Assembly: GCA_963920525.1 (NCBI GenBank)
Contig: OY986438.1
Span: 195,136,962-195,200,961 of the forward strand
Origin: Dichetophora obliterata
Taxonomy: Eukaryota > Arthropoda > Insecta > Diptera > Sciomyzidae
Length of the DNA stretch: 64,000 nt
Reading direction: 5' to 3'
Made by a program: the position numbers and the translations under genes. The notes beneath the pieces were generated by a model. That model was given only the letters and a program-made list of their open reading frames with translations. It had not been told where the DNA came from and did not search any database. Shown here piece after piece: positions 1 to 12,190 of the stretch (positions within the stretch are counted from its first letter, which is position 1; the number at the start of each line of letters is the position of its first letter).

Positions 1-10
1 GAAAATATGC

Positions 11-819
11 TGCGATCTGAAAGTGGTCGGCTTACTCATGGGTGTTAAGCGTGGATTTCCAACCCACCAGTGTTTTTTGTGTACATGGGAAGGTCGAAAA
101 AGAGATGAGCATTACACTGAATTTAAGTGGAAGCCGCGAACATGCTACAAAGTAGGCGTAGAAAGTATAGAGAATCTACCATTGGTGCAGCCGTCTCAAA
201 TAATTTTGTAATGGAACACATTAAGCTCGGTCTCGTATCAAATTTTATTAAAAAACTGGATCGTGATGGCGAGGCCATTGCAACTTTGCGCAACATTTTC
301 CCGAAATTGAGCGGCGCAAAGATTCATGCAGGTAATTTTTTTAAGAAGTCATTCAGTAACTTTGTGTTTTTTAATGATTTTTCTTTGATTTAAGGTGTTT
401 TCAATGGTCCGCAGATAAAACAAATAATTGCAAGTTCTGAATTTTCATCAAAATTAAATGCTATCGAACAACGTGCATGGAAAAGTACAGTTGCCGTTAT
501 TGAGCAGTTTCTTGGCAACAAACGAGCTGCCAATTATAAAAATATTGTCGCAGAAATGATTTCGGCATATGGCGAAATGGGCATTTTAATGTCGCTAAAG
601 ATCCATTTTCTTCACAATCATTTAGATTTTTTCCCTGATGATTTAGGAGCTTGTAGCGATGAGCATGGCGAAAGGTTCCATCAGGACATTGCGGCTATTG
701 AAAAGCTCTTTAAAGAAAAAGACATTACGCATATGCTTGGCGAATACTGTTGGTCTATTTGTCGCGATACTGAAGCAAATGCTTACAACCGCAAAAATAA
801 AAGGCCTAAATATCTTTAA
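11..819 (+). pseudogene. Uncharacterised multicopy family protein (GERFHQDI motif), 3' part, frameshifted
   Basis: Exon 1 (from the window edge to 331) encodes a C-x-L-C-x-W motif (CFLCTW) followed by HIKLGL and FPKLSGAKI. Exon 2 (395-819) encodes SLKIHFLHNHLDFFP, the motif DEHGERFHQDI, and a C-terminal GEYCWSICRD ending at a TAA. The 63-nt intron (332-394) has GT..AG borders and splits the Gly codon after IHA. I know this set of motifs, from memory, as an uncharacterised protein family with many copies in arthropod and Hydra genomes; its function is not known to me. The frame of CFLCTW..PLVQPSQIIL ends in a stop at 209-211, and HIKLGL continues in another frame, so there is an indel near 205-215. 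That could be a decayed copy or an assembly error. The 5' end lies outside the window. A related copy, also broken, sits at 7.4-9.96 kb. Confidence 0.7.
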
Positions 820-1717
820 AAACATTAAAATTTTTAATGTAACAATTCTTTATTTTTATAAAACAAAAGTAATAAAAAAAATTGTTTTTTTAATGAACTG
901 AAACCTTAAAAAAAACGATAATCATTAAAAAAAATATATATATATACTTCAAACTTAAAAAAAAAATTCTGACGTGTACATGAAAATCGCCGATACACGT
1001 GTATTTTTATTTTTTATCCCCTTTCCGAAAAAGTAAATTTGGTTCAAAGGACAGAATGTGTGTAACACGGTGTTATATTCGTAAGTCGCGTGATATTCAA
1101 GAACCTTTTAATCTTTAATCGCGTTTTTCTCGAAATAAGGTTTTTCGAATTGGCTTCTAAGATATCTATTTTCAAGGAATTCGACTTGATCGATTTCGAT
1201 GAGTCCTGATTCATTGTGATCCTTATAGACTCTGTTAAGCACTAGACCTATAAAAAGCTATAAAACTTTAATATTCTTTTTGTGTATGTCTGAAAGTTTA
1301 GGAAAAAAATTGGGTTTTTTGTGCATTTTTTTTTTCAACCCATGCCATTTCTTATTTTTTTTTTAGTAGCGTAGGTTGAGTGCTCAACTAAAACCCTTAA
1401 CTCAAGAATGCACTTTGATTTTATAGTTTCCGACGCTTTGTAAATTCTGGAGACAAGAAGCCAATTGCAACAATTTTTTAGATACGCTAACTTCAATGCC
1501 TTGTAGAAAATTAACAACAACTATAAAGGCAAAAAAATTTTTTTTATTTTCTCATGAATAATTCTTCATTATGTAAAAAATGTCAGTCATTACAATTAAT
1601 AATACTAGGTAAGAAGAATTAATACAAATTCTTGGTGTTTTTTATAGCTACACATTGTAATAGTACCTTAAAATATGGGCTTTTCGGCAAAGATTACAAT
1701 AATTTTGTATTGCAAGC
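820..1717. other. AT-rich spacer, no gene seen
   Basis: The sequence has poly-A and poly-T runs and no open frame with recognisable residues. No paired terminal repeats were found. Confidence 0.5.
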
Positions 1718-3002
1718 AGTGACTTCATAGCCAATTACCTCAGGTTATGAGTGCAATCTTCAAGTCATTGTTGAGTGCTTTCACACAAAAAATACTAAAA
1801 TCATTTCAAAGTTATTGAATGGTTAAAAAATAATTGAAGTCATTGCAGATTTCAATTAAATTGAAATAATAGTCATGACTCTAAAACTTAATTGATTGCA
1901 TTCCTCAATTTATTTAAAAAATTGCAATCACTTTAAGTCTTTGCTTTGTTGAAGTCTTTGTAGTCAATTTGAAATCCGTGAAGTCAAATGATTGAAATAT
2001 TTCAAAATAATTTTAAGCATGACCGAGGAATATCATTTAAGCCACAATCTTTCTTAATATATAAAAGGCAAGCACGCTGCTCCATAACCAATATCTCTTA
2101 AATTTTTAGCCTGAAAGTATGCACATCTTAATACATTAAAGGCAAGCATGTTGCTCCTCCGCACACAGTACTTCTCAAAATTGTAATTATTTTTTGACAG
2201 TAAAGTAATTTTACAAGACACACTGTTCTCAAAAATGTTCAGCCTGAAAGTATGCACAGAAAATGTATTTGATACTTATCAGTGACAATATTAGGATTTT
2301 AAAATAGTACGTTTTTTTATCTAACTACCTTTTCAACACTGCTTCAATACGTAAAGTGTTATTTAAAGTGGTACATTTGTATTTTTCGAAAATCAATTGA
2401 ATAAAAACTCAGGCTTTAAAAAGAGAAAAAGTGCTTTCGGCAAATGGCTGCAAAAAGAAAGTGTGCGGAGGAACTGTCATAGGACAAGCTTTCATATTAG
2501 TATACATATAATTTCTAAGCTCAATCTCTACCGTTAACAAATACAAAAGCAAATATGTAAAATAAACATTTCAGTTCAAAAACAAAAGGAAAAAAACGAA
2601 CAATGAAAACATCAAAAAACAAAAAACAAAAAAATGGAATGCAAAAACAAAATATTTGATTCCACCTTTATTTTCAAGGCCTTATTTTGCTTGATTAAGC
2701 AAAAATTTTTTCTACATAAAGAATTACTTAAAAAAATTTTTCAATGCCTTCATAAGACTTCAATTGACTTCAGGTTTTTTGATAACTTCAGCAATTAAAA
2801 TCATGATTTCGACTGACTTAAATTGATTTCATTGACTGCAAATTTATTACAATTGAATGCATTCAATGACTCCAAGAAGCACGACTTCAATCGTTGGGAA
2901 TGAATCAAAAAACTTCAAAAAAATTTTTAACCAATTGATTTCAAAGTCATGATATTAAAATGATTGCTGATTTGAATGTTTAAACACTCTTTTCATAGCT
3001 CT
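1718..3002. repeat. Region rich in TTGAAGTCA / GACTTCAA motifs
   Basis: Two flanks (about 1718-2030 and 2740-2980) carry many scattered TTGAAGTCA-like motifs in both orientations, around the Helitron-like insert at 2052-2500. Clusters of short motifs near both ends are typical of subterminal repeats in non-autonomous hAT or P elements. I could not find convincing terminal repeats or a target duplication, so the boundaries are guesses. Confidence 0.3.
2052..2500 (+). mobile_element. Short non-autonomous Helitron-like element, copy 1
   Basis: The element begins TCTTAATATATAAAAGGC and ends AGGACAAGC..ATATTAG, followed by T. A second copy on the minus strand at 36486-37724 aligns over its whole length (449 bp against ~432 bp once a nested insert is removed). 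That copy ends in the canonical CTAG, and its 5' TC is preceded by A. A small hairpin (GCCT..AGGC in copy 2) lies about 10 nt before the CTAG. TC start, 3' hairpin, CTRR end and A|T insertion are Helitron features. This copy has TTAG at the 3' end and T before the TC, so it is slightly decayed. It carries no helicase or Rep coding sequence. Confidence 0.6.
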
Positions 3003-4040
3003 GTTAACGATATCAATTTGATTTTGTACGGTTAGCCTCTCAAACTTAAAATTTACAGTATTTTTTAATTTTACTCTTCTTACAAGCAGAAACCGAAAAT
3101 AACAGTTTTTTTATTCAAACCGAAATTTTTATACAAAACATTAAATGGCAAGAGTAAGTCAAATAAATATTTGAATGTAGTAATGTGATGCTTGTTCGGT
3201 AAGGAATAATAATCTTTAATGATTTCAATTCATCTGATTTTTTTAAAAAAAGTCAATATATAATCGTTATTTTTTGACCAATATTATTTTGATCAAAAAT
3301 AAAAGTTAAAATTTTACTTTTATTTGTTAGATCAATAACACTGTGCGGCAAGAAAATCAGTATTTAATAATTGCAACATTTTTCACTTTATTTAAATTTA
3401 TTTATTTATTTATTTACTTGATTGCTAAACATTAACAGGTTTTGTAGCAAATTTAAAATTATAAAATAAGATATTTAATACAACTCAAAAATATAAAGTA
3501 TGATTTTGATTGAAATCATGTATTATTAACAAACTAAAAGTTTTAATAAATTGCTTAAAGTATATAATTTTATTAAAGTATAAAAAAAACAAGTTAAGTC
3601 AAAATCGATAAAATCAGACAGCATAGCAGGGTTGCGTTTTCAAGACAAACAAGGTCGAGTTAGCAACAGTTTTTGTATCTGGCGGAGTCGTGTGACAAAC
3701 AAGGTCTCATACCCAATATAATAAGTATAAATATAATATATATCGTTCTGTCTTCCTGAAGCCGATGAGATCCTGGCTTGACAGGGTGGTTACTCGACAA
3801 ACTAGGTCAACTTCACCAAACCAATTTTCAAAAAATAAAGAAAACCAGTTGCGAACGCAGGCACCAAGAAAAACAAAGTCTTGTTGGCCACTCATATTAA
3901 TATATTACAAATCGATCTAACGTAGTATTTCAAGAGGTAAAAAGACACCAAGACACCACGGTACTATCGACAAGTGTAGTCACAGTCATCATGAAGATAT
4001 GAGGCAATTGAAGATCCCAGGCTTAGGTCCATTCAGATAA
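3003..4040. other. Spacer, no gene seen
   Basis: AT-rich DNA. Around 3280-3330 there are short palindromic GATCAAAA..TTTTGATC stretches that recur at 5860-6190. No coding motifs were recognised. Confidence 0.4.
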
Positions 4041-5190
4041 TTTAGATGTTTATACACAAAAATTTTCCATTTTACGCTTAGGTCCATTTATCCACTTAGA
4101 TTGTTATATTAATGTGTTTACAAATCACGAAATGCATCAGATATATGTTTGAAAGAACTTTACATAATCAACGACGGTACTGCAGGTAATCTATAATTTT
4201 ATGTTTGATTGAGTCCATGGATTCACTTAAGGATATAACATCACATACAAAATTAAAATCACCGCAAGCGCTTCTAAGAGGTTCATTTTGCAAATAATTA
4301 GTTCTACAAAAATTCATGTGAAGTAACTCAAAAGATCTTCTAGGACAAAGAGGAATATTAAAATATATTTTACTAAATAAATATGGACTGTTGATATATC
4401 CATGTAAAAGTTTTGTAATCCAACAAGCATTTATCATAATACTCCGATTTTTTTAAAGAAGGAAAATTTAAGAGTTGCAACCGATATTCATAAGGTGGAA
4501 AGTGAAAATCAGTATTACAATAAAGATAGCTTAAGCAAAACAAAAGAAATTGTTTCTGCACTGATTCAATGTCATCTATGTAACAACCGTACCGTGGGCA
4601 CCAAACAACTGAAGCGTATTTTAAGATAGGCTGCACTAGGGAAGTGAATAAGGTTTTCGTTATGAATGGATCATTAAACTCTTTTGCCCAACGTTTAATA
4701 AATCCTAAAGTACTATTTGCTATTTTATTATTTTAGTAGTAGTAGTTCCTGAAGTAACAGGAAACTCATGTGATTTCTTGAACTTAAAAAGAACAGATTG
4801 TGTTCTATTGCCTTAGTAAGATTCAATCCACTTTACCAACGGTATAGGAAATGCAACAAGATATAATTTTAAGACCAATAGTTTGTGATTTACAATGTCA
4901 AAAACTTTGCTAAAATCCGTGTAAATAACATCAGTCTGCATGCCTTTTCCAAAGTTTTCTATAGTTTTTGATGTAAATTCGAGAAGGTTAGTAACAGTGG
5001 ATTTTCCAGAAAGAAATCCATGTTGGAAAGGAGACATTAAAGATTTAACGCTATGCGATAGTCATGATGTAACAATTCCCTCTAAAAGTTTAGGCAAAGC
5101 GCTTAATTTTGCGATGCCACGGTAGTTATCAATTAAAGACCTATTTCCGGATTTATGCAGCGAAACGATAAATGAAGAATACATTCATAA
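4040..5190 (-). pseudogene. Non-LTR retrotransposon reverse transcriptase remnant (Jockey/I-like), internally deleted
   Basis: On the minus strand the segment reads first DNYRGIAKLSALPKLLE, then QHGFLSGKSTVTNLLEF and TDFSKVFDIVNHKLL (4813-5130), which are reverse-transcriptase fingers/palm motifs of non-LTR elements. After a stop and a deletion near 4740-4800, which removes the YADD catalytic region, it resumes with FIKRWAKEF, PILKYASVVWCPRY and ESVQKQFL (4373-4700). It ends with the C-terminal block RRSFELLHMNF..RTNYLQNEPL (about 4170-4400). The order of motifs fits the Jockey/I group, but I cannot place it in a clade with certainty. Stops and frame changes make it non-functional. It resembles the remnant at 10.9-12.2 kb closely enough to be the same or a sister family. 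Confidence 0.8.
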
Positions 5191-7127
5191 TACATAATAC
5201 ATAAATATGAGGAATCTCATGGTAACATACATTTTGCCACCTTACCGAAGACTTTAGTGCAAATTTTTTTTTTTAATTAGTCCAGATATGCACTCCTTTG
5301 CATGTTGAGAACTCTTGAACCGTTAGGATTTTTATTTTAGTTTTTTCAACAAAGTTCTTTCTTTTATTCTTACGAACAATTTTGTTGAACAAATATAAAC
5401 GAAAAATTATTTGAAATTGCCTTTAAACCTTTAATAAGCGGCATATGTCTTGCCCGCTTTCAACACTTCAAATCAAAAAATGTTACTCATACGCAATGTT
5501 GTTCGAATTTTTTCGTTTGACTTTTTGTAAGAATCACTCGATAAGACCAACTGGAAGCGATTTTTTCATACTTATTTATTCAGCAAAGTTTTTGGCCAGT
5601 ACTATAGAAAGAACTTTGCCGTAGAAACCAACATAAAATCCAAATGGTTCAAGAGTTATTAACATGAAAATAAGTGCATATCTTGAGTAATTTTTGATAT
5701 ATCTTAAAAAAGAATATTTTGTTCTAAAATGTTCGGTAAAGTGGTAAAACAAATGTCACACCAAGATTCCTTATACCTTATTTAAGTGAAAAATGTTTAA
5801 ATTACCAAATATAGAGAAAAAGATACAAAAAGCGCTCAGTGTAACATATGTTAAAATTTGACTTTTATTTTTTCGATCAAAAGTAAAAGTCATATTTTAT
5901 TTCTGTGCAAGAATGTTACAAATATAGGTGTTAAAGAATAAAAAATTTACTCTATTAATTGTTTTGAAAATTTAAACTATTAAAATAGTTACTAAGAAAT
6001 AGATCTGTCAAATTTTTTATTTCTATTTTTGAACGGAAAAATAACAGTGAAATTTTAAATTTTACTTTTGATCAAAGTTGATGTTTTTGATCAAAAAACT
6101 AAAAGTCATATTTTATCTTTTATTTTTGAAAAAAAAAATTAAAGCCAAATTTTAACTATAATTTTTGATCAAAATGAAATCAGTCTAAAAGTAACAACTA
6201 TTTGTGGACTTTTTGAAAAAACACAAGTTTTCTACAGATTTTTTTCTACTTGTGTGTGTTTATTCCAAAAATTTTATTCCTTTTTTTCTACACACTTGTC
6301 TGCATTCCCTTAAATACTATTTTTTTCGCTTGGGACACAGGCAATACAAAAAAAAAATTACAAAAATAATAATATAAAAAGAAAAAAGTTAATAAGTATA
6401 AAAAAAATTTTTTTATGCAATCATGTTGAAGCTTAGACACAAACCATTTTTCGATTAATTGTATGGAAAATGAAATAAAATATTTTGAGAATACAAATAA
6501 AAATAAAATAGCTGGAGAAAACTGTATGCAAAATTAAAAATTTTGGCGAAAAAGATTGTTAATATTCACTTTGAATGACTATATTAAAAATCAAGAACAG
6601 ATATTGAAGTTACCTATAGATAGCTTGTTAGATAGCGTAAGATAGCTTGTTCTTATAACTAAGCATTACAATGCATTAAAATATTAAAGTGTAGTTCACG
6701 ATCTAGTGCATTCTAGTAGTGCATTTGCAAAATATTATTGCATATATTTGCATTACACTAGCAAAATACACAAATTAGCACTTCCCACGTTCTTGCAAAA
6801 AAGCACCATTGAAAATCTGTAGCTTATAAATACATACGCATTAATGGATTTCAAGCTCAATCAGCTGATCAACTGCTATCAGCTGAAGACAAAAAAGTGT
6901 CAAAAGTTTGCGATGAAATTAATTTTACAATATTTCTTGCTTTAATCTGAAAAAAATAAACCAAAAGCAATTTTTGGTCAGCACTGATTACACTGTGCAG
7001 GAATCGGTCACTTTTTTGCAAACAAGCTGGGAACATATCATTTCAGCCTAATTTAAGGACGCTTTTTAATCCTTCAGCCCTTTTTCGAGAAATTGAAGGT
7101 TCAACGTCAAGTACATGTTGATGCAGT
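5191..7127. other. Spacer, no gene seen
   Basis: AT-rich sequence. Repeated GATCAAAA / TTTTGATC and AAAGTCATATTTTA-type motifs at 5860-6190 form a short degenerate repeat cluster. No open frame with protein motifs was seen. Confidence 0.4.
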
Positions 7128-7459
7128 TTTTGTTAGAAAAATTTTTTTCTAATTAACTTTATCGACTTCATGTCAATAAGTGAAATCTTAAGAATTAGCT
7201 GGAGAATAATTTTTTTTAAACATTTTAACCCTCAAAACCCAACTCTTATGGTCCAAATCGACCTCATAAATCAAAAAAAAACACTTTTTTCGAATAAGAG
7301 ATTTGTTCAAACAAAAACAAGCAAGCTTTTTAATGAAAAAATATTTCCCTGATATAGTGACGCTATATAAAATTACAAATAAAACCAAATTAACCAGCCT
7401 TCTGTGTCCCTAAAAGGAACTGAAAGACATTTAAACTTAATTTTTCATAGATTTTTTTT

Positions 7460-9960
7460 TTTATTTTCTCAGATAGATTCATCTGTTTCTTCTGCTTCTT
7501 TATGTAAATTCCATCAAATATCTCCTAAGAGAGCATATAGTTTTTTACCACTGTACCAGCGATCGAGTCTCGCCGTCACCTGATGGAAATGTTCGCCATG
7601 CTCATCAGATTTGACTGGGGATTTTTGTCCGAATTTTTCAGCTTGGCAATGCAGGAAATGAATTTTCAGTGGCATTCTTAGCAGAGAACTGCACAAGCCT
7701 GCTTGAAGTCTATTTCAAGCGCTTGCTTAAAATACAAGTTCAAGCTAACTTGAGCTTGATAATTTTGAATCAAGTATAGCTTGTAATTAAATATAAATAA
7801 GCCCACGCACAGATTGCACGTATTCTAGCTTACAAGCGAACGGCACGAAGTTTCAAGTCAAGGAAAGCTTGATGCCTTCGGCAAAAGCTTGTAAGCTCGC
7901 AAGTATCCAAATTATTGAATTAAAGCAAGTATCCAAAAAATGCAATGAGCTTCTTTAGAGAGAGCTTAAGCGTAATAGGACTTTTGAGGATTCTGTGGAC
8001 TCCGTGGGGTGAATTTTTAGGGTAAATGATTTCGAAGATGCTGTCAAACTTTAAAATTTAAGATGGCGGATAGAGTTGCCACCTAGATTTTTTTATTTTT
8101 GCGAATTCTTGTAATTTTGAAATTCAGACAACTGACTTGATTTCGAATATATTGTCACAGTTTTAAAATTTAAGATGGAGGTTAGGGTTGCCACCTACAT
8201 TTTTACCACAGTAATGCCATCTAATAATATGTATTTTTAAAAGTTTTAAACATCATTTATCAGTGTTAAGGGGTCGCTGATTTCGAATCTAAGGTAAAAA
8301 ATTTAAAATTCAAGATGGTGGATAGGGTTGCCACCTTTATTTTTTGTAGTTTTATGAATTCGGGACTGGCAAAAAAAAATGGTACGCCAAAAATGGGCCG
8401 TTGAATCCGAATCCGTCGTCAGAATTTCAAAATTATAAAATTTTGAAATAATATGGTTGCCACCTAATAATATATCTTTTCAAGAGTTTTAAACGTCATT
8501 TCATGGTGGCAACTCTATCCACCATCTTGAGTTTTAAAATTCTGACTTAAGATTCAAAATCAGCGACTCCTTAACACTAATAATTGACGTTTAAAACTCT
8601 TGAAAAGATATATTATTACGTGGCAACCCTATTATTTAAAAATTTTATAATTTTGAAATTCTGACAACGGTTTCGGATTCAACGGCCCATTTTTGGTGTA
8701 CCATTTTTTTCTTGCCAGCCCCGAATTCATAAAACTACAAAAAATGAAGGTGACAACCCTATCCACCATCTTGAATTTTAAAATTCTGACCTTAGATTCG
8801 AAATCAGTGACCCCTTAACACTGATAGATGATGTTTAAAACTTTTAAAAATACATATTATTAGGTGGCAATATTGTGGTAAAAATTTAGGTGGCAACCCT
8901 AACCTCCATCTTAAATTTTAAAACTGTGACAATATATTCGAAATCAAATCCGTTGTCAGAATTTCAAAATTACAAGAATTCGCAAAAATAAAAAAATCTA
9001 GGTGGCAACTCTATCCGCCATCTTAAATTTTAAAGTTTGACAGCATCTTCGAAATCATTTACCCTAAAACTTTACACCACGGAGTCTAGAGAATCCTTTA
9101 AAGTCCTATTACGCTTAAGCTCTCTCTAAAGAAGCTCATTGAATTTTTTGGATACTTGCTTTAATTCAATAATTTGGATACTTGCGAGCTTACAAGCTTT
9201 TGCCGATCGTTTTAAGCTTTTCAACTTTCTGCCCGACAAAGTAAGCCGAAACAAGCCAAGCCAACGAGCAAGCATGAATATGGCTTGTATCTGTTTGGTA
9301 TTTTTGCAAGCTGGCTAAAGCTTGCTTTTTCAAGATTGGATACATACTTGAATTCAAGTACTTGAAAAAGCTTTAACTTCAAGTAGGCTTGTGCAGTTCT
9401 CTAATATTTACATTCAAAGTATGGAAAGCGGTAAGCATTCGGTCAATGTGTAAGCGCCAATCGTCGGATCGATGAATTGCTAGAACATTCTTAACTACCG
9501 CTTTGACTCAATCCCATGCCAACAACTCATTATGGCTGAGAGCAAGTTTAAATGGCTTATCCTTCGATTAGCGACAAATATCGGGTGCATTTAGTATTCC
9601 TGTAAAAAAAAAATGTTAGGAAATTAAATTTAAAATCATGTAAACCCCAGCCTTCCTTTGTTTTTATCCCACTCAACTGAGGAAAAATTCTGCGTAATAC
9701 GTTGTACGCATTTTTTCCGAATTCATGCTTTTATAAAATTTTTTAATATTCCTTCCAAGCTTTATTTAAAGCAGTGGTAGCAATACTTTCTTGATTGGCA
9801 CAAGTGGTGTCTCAACAATATTGTTTCGCCCCAGTCTTCCGTTTTCACGTAAAGGCCAGTTCCGCTCTTCGTATTGATCGCCAACATAACGGGTGTCCCA
9901 CAGGCATATGTAACACATATTTTTAGTGTAATCTGTTGGCATAACCAACAGGGACACAGA
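7460..9960 (-). pseudogene. GERFHQDI-family gene fragment, captured and split by a hAT-like element
   Basis: The minus strand encodes LLVMPTDYTKNMCYICLWDTR and YEERNWP (9957-9766), then a frameshifted HIKLG..FPQLSGIK block. A short intron follows at about 9610-9675, with a T-rich tract and ACAG acceptor at the same position as in the copy at 0.3 kb. Next come GILNAPDI, ELLAWD and FHTLNVN (down to 9412). The element at 7682-9403 interrupts it. Coding resumes with MPLKIHFLHC, DEHGEHFHQV and LLGDI-stop-WNLHKEAEE (7673-7460). Removing the insert and one 8-bp duplication joins VNV-N to MPLKIHFLH in frame. In-frame stops include one at GDI and one after ELLAWD. The family's 5' exons are absent: the fragment begins at the inner edge of an inverted repeat. 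Confidence 0.65.
7682..9403. mobile_element. Palindromic hAT-like foldback element, 1.72 kb
   Basis: The ends are YAGAGAACTGCACAAGCC on both sides (CAGAG left, TAGAG right), and the two halves (7682-~8500 and ~8540-9403) are near-complete reverse complements. Each arm repeats a motif of the type AAGATGG(C/T)GGATAG followed by GTTGCCACCT three or more times. The flanking 8-mers are ATTCTTAG (7674-7681) and ATATTTAC (9404-9411), which match at 5 of 8 positions. Excising the element plus one 8-mer restores the reading frame of the interrupted gene fragment, which supports both boundaries. The YAGAG ends and 8-bp duplication fit the hAT superfamily. No coding capacity was seen, so it would need a transposase in trans. 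Confidence 0.75.
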
Positions 9961-10226
9961 AGGTTGGTTAATTTGGTTTTATTTGTAATTTAATTTAGTG
10001 CCACTATATCAGGGGAATAATTTTTCATCAAAAAGCTTACTTGTTTTTGTTTGAACAAAAAGCTTTTCGTATAGCTTTTTTTATTTATGAGGTCAATTTG
10101 GACCATAAGAATTGGATTTCGGGGGTTAAACTGTTTTAAGAAATAATTTTTCTGGTAATAACTAATGTTTCACTCATTGACATGAAGTCGATAAAGTTAT
10201 TGAGAAAAAAGTTTTTCTAACAAACA

Positions 10227-10880
10227 AAATAAAAGTGCTCAAAAATTTAATTCAAATTTAGGAAAGTTGATGACCATCTGACTAGCACAAAATATTACTA
10301 AAATTATTCAAACCATTCTCAAAAAAATTGGAACATCAATTTCTATGGGAAACGATCAAGCCAGTAACCTCCTTAATTGCAATGGAGTGACTTAAGATAA
10401 AAAAAAAAATTTAATTTAATTAATTATATAAAAATTATTTCTTTGACAGCATCTTCTTTTAAGGAGTCTAAAATTGTTTCTTTTTCACCTTTTTAATGCA
10501 TAATATTGCAGATTTAAGCAAAATATACAAAAACTGAATACATCACAAAATTATGTTAATATTTTTTCTTTCTTTTACGAATAAGCTGTGGTTAGTTTTG
10601 CTACAAGTGTTGCAGAGTAACTAAAAAAAAAAACTGTTCACAATTGATAGCAAATTTTTGATATATCATAATTTTTTTTAATCTACCGCAAATTTGAGCT
10701 AGATTTTCATGCTGAACCTGACGGAGTTCTTGGCGTATTTTTACACAATGCGATTCCATTTTAAGCCAACCCTTTTCTATATTATTTAATAAATCAATTA
10801 ACGAGTGCAGTTTTCCCCTTTTTTGGAAAAAATCATTTATAAGTCGTATGTATAAAAAAAGTTGCAGTAACGATATCAAC
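10227..10880. other. Spacer, no gene seen
   Basis: AT-rich spacer. A minus-strand frame at 10601-10882 shows no recognisable family motifs and is probably chance. Confidence 0.4.
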
Positions 10881-10904
10881 AACTAGAGGCCTATAGCTAA
10901 ACTC

Positions 10905-12190
10905 TCACTGATTCCAAAACTTTTTCAGTGACTCGTGTATGATCGTGTGCAAATTCATTGTGAGGAGTTCATACCAACTCGTCAGCATTGGTCTGTTACT
11001 AGCAGATCCACTGTGTCTAATCTTCTCAATTTTACAATGTTTGTCTTAAATGCAATTTTTTCAAGTAACCAGATTGACTGCATTAACTCAGAATTTAGCA
11101 AAGCATTTGATAAACTTTCACATAAATTTATTTTATTTAAATTAAAGTTAAAAGTATTTTCACTGTTTTTTTTGATCTGGATTCAATCGTATCTGACAGA
11201 GCGATTTTATTAACCACGATTTCGAGGCGTATTGTCTGCTGAATTTATTGCTGAATCAGGTGTTCCTTAAGGTGGCCACCTTGATCCACTTCTGTTTATT
11301 TTAGTCACTAATGATGTTGCCCACATCATCTCTCATCTACTTATCTATGCAGATGGTATGAAAATAAACACAACAATAGATGCTACTCCAGTCTGATTTA
11401 AAATCCTTTGAAGTTTGGTGTTCTAAAAATTATATGTTTCTAAATCCGGATAAATGCCAAACTATGACCTTTTCGCGTAAATGGAATAATTTCATTTTTG
11501 ATTACAAGATAAAAGATACTGCTTTAAGTCGTGTGGCTGCTGTCAAAGATCTTGGCATATGCATGGATTCTAAGCTATCATTTAACGTTCAAATTTATTA
11601 CATTAGTAAAAAAGCATCTTCTATGCTCGTGTTTATAAAACGCTGGGCCAAAGAATTTAATAGTATGATTACAACAACAACGCTGTATTATGCAATTGAG
11701 CGACTTCACTTGGAGTATGCAATTCAAGTTTGGTCCCCAAGTTACAATGTACATGTTGAAAGTACAGAGAGAATCCAAAAACGTTTTATTGGGTTTGCTC
11801 TAAGAGGCTTAAGTGGAATTGACACTTAAAACATTCCTTTTTATTAGGCTCGTTTAAAACTATTAAAAATGCAATCTATAAATGGGCGAAGGAAATCTGC
11901 TGATATCGTCTATTTACACTAACTCTTAACTGGTGTGTTCGATTCACTAGAACTCCTTACTCTTACAAATTTTAGCACTAACCGTAGAAGCAGTGGAAAC
12001 TCTAACAATTTTATTTACTTATATTTTAGCAGAACAAATTATATCGCTACTGCTCCTTTCAATCGCATGAGTACCTTTGTTAACCTCTGCAGCTTTTTTG
12101 ATGTTAACTAATCGAAAGGTCAACTCAAAAGTAGATTTAAAACTAATGTATGATTAGATATATGTAAACGCATGGTTAGTTGTTATGTCT
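10905..12190 (+). pseudogene. Non-LTR retrotransposon RT remnant (Jockey/I-like)
   Basis: The plus strand reads VYDRVQ..RQHWSVTSRSTVSNLLNFT and EFSKAFDKLSHK, then GVP-stop-GGHLDPLLFILVTNDVA with YADGMKI (about 11330-11370). This is the F/YADD catalytic box with the second Asp replaced by Gly. Then come WCSKNYMFLNPDKCQTMTF, KDLGICMDSKLSF, FIKRWAKEF and ERIQKRFIGFALRGL (11380-11829). The C-terminal block RTNYIATAPFNRMSTFVN lies near 12030-12100. Several stops and frame shifts break it into pieces, and the endonuclease part is missing. It resembles the remnant at 4-5.2 kb (shared FIKRWAKEF..TLY..VW.P.Y..ES.Q..F), so the two are copies of related elements. Confidence 0.85.

Larger units (their letters stand above)
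7128..10226. mobile_element. Composite element: ~280-bp inverted repeats enclosing a captured gene fragment
   Basis: Positions about 7128-7412 and 9945-10226 are inverted copies of each other over roughly 280 bp, with scattered mismatches and small gaps. Shared blocks include GACTTCATGTCAAT, CTTATGGTCCAAAT, GACCTCATAAAT, TTCAAACAAAAACAAG and CCTTCTGTGTCCCT. Between them, on the minus strand, lies an intron-bearing fragment of the GERFHQDI gene family, and that fragment is split by a younger palindromic element (7682-9403). The inner edge of the right arm runs straight into the coding frame, as expected if a TIR transposon had captured the 3' half of a gene at DNA level. I see no transposase and no clear target duplication, so a duplication/inversion origin is also possible. 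Confidence 0.55.

Noticed and set aside
10601..10882. 93-aa minus-strand frame as a gene
   Set aside because: Low-complexity start, no motif, and it ends just before the RT remnant; probably chance.
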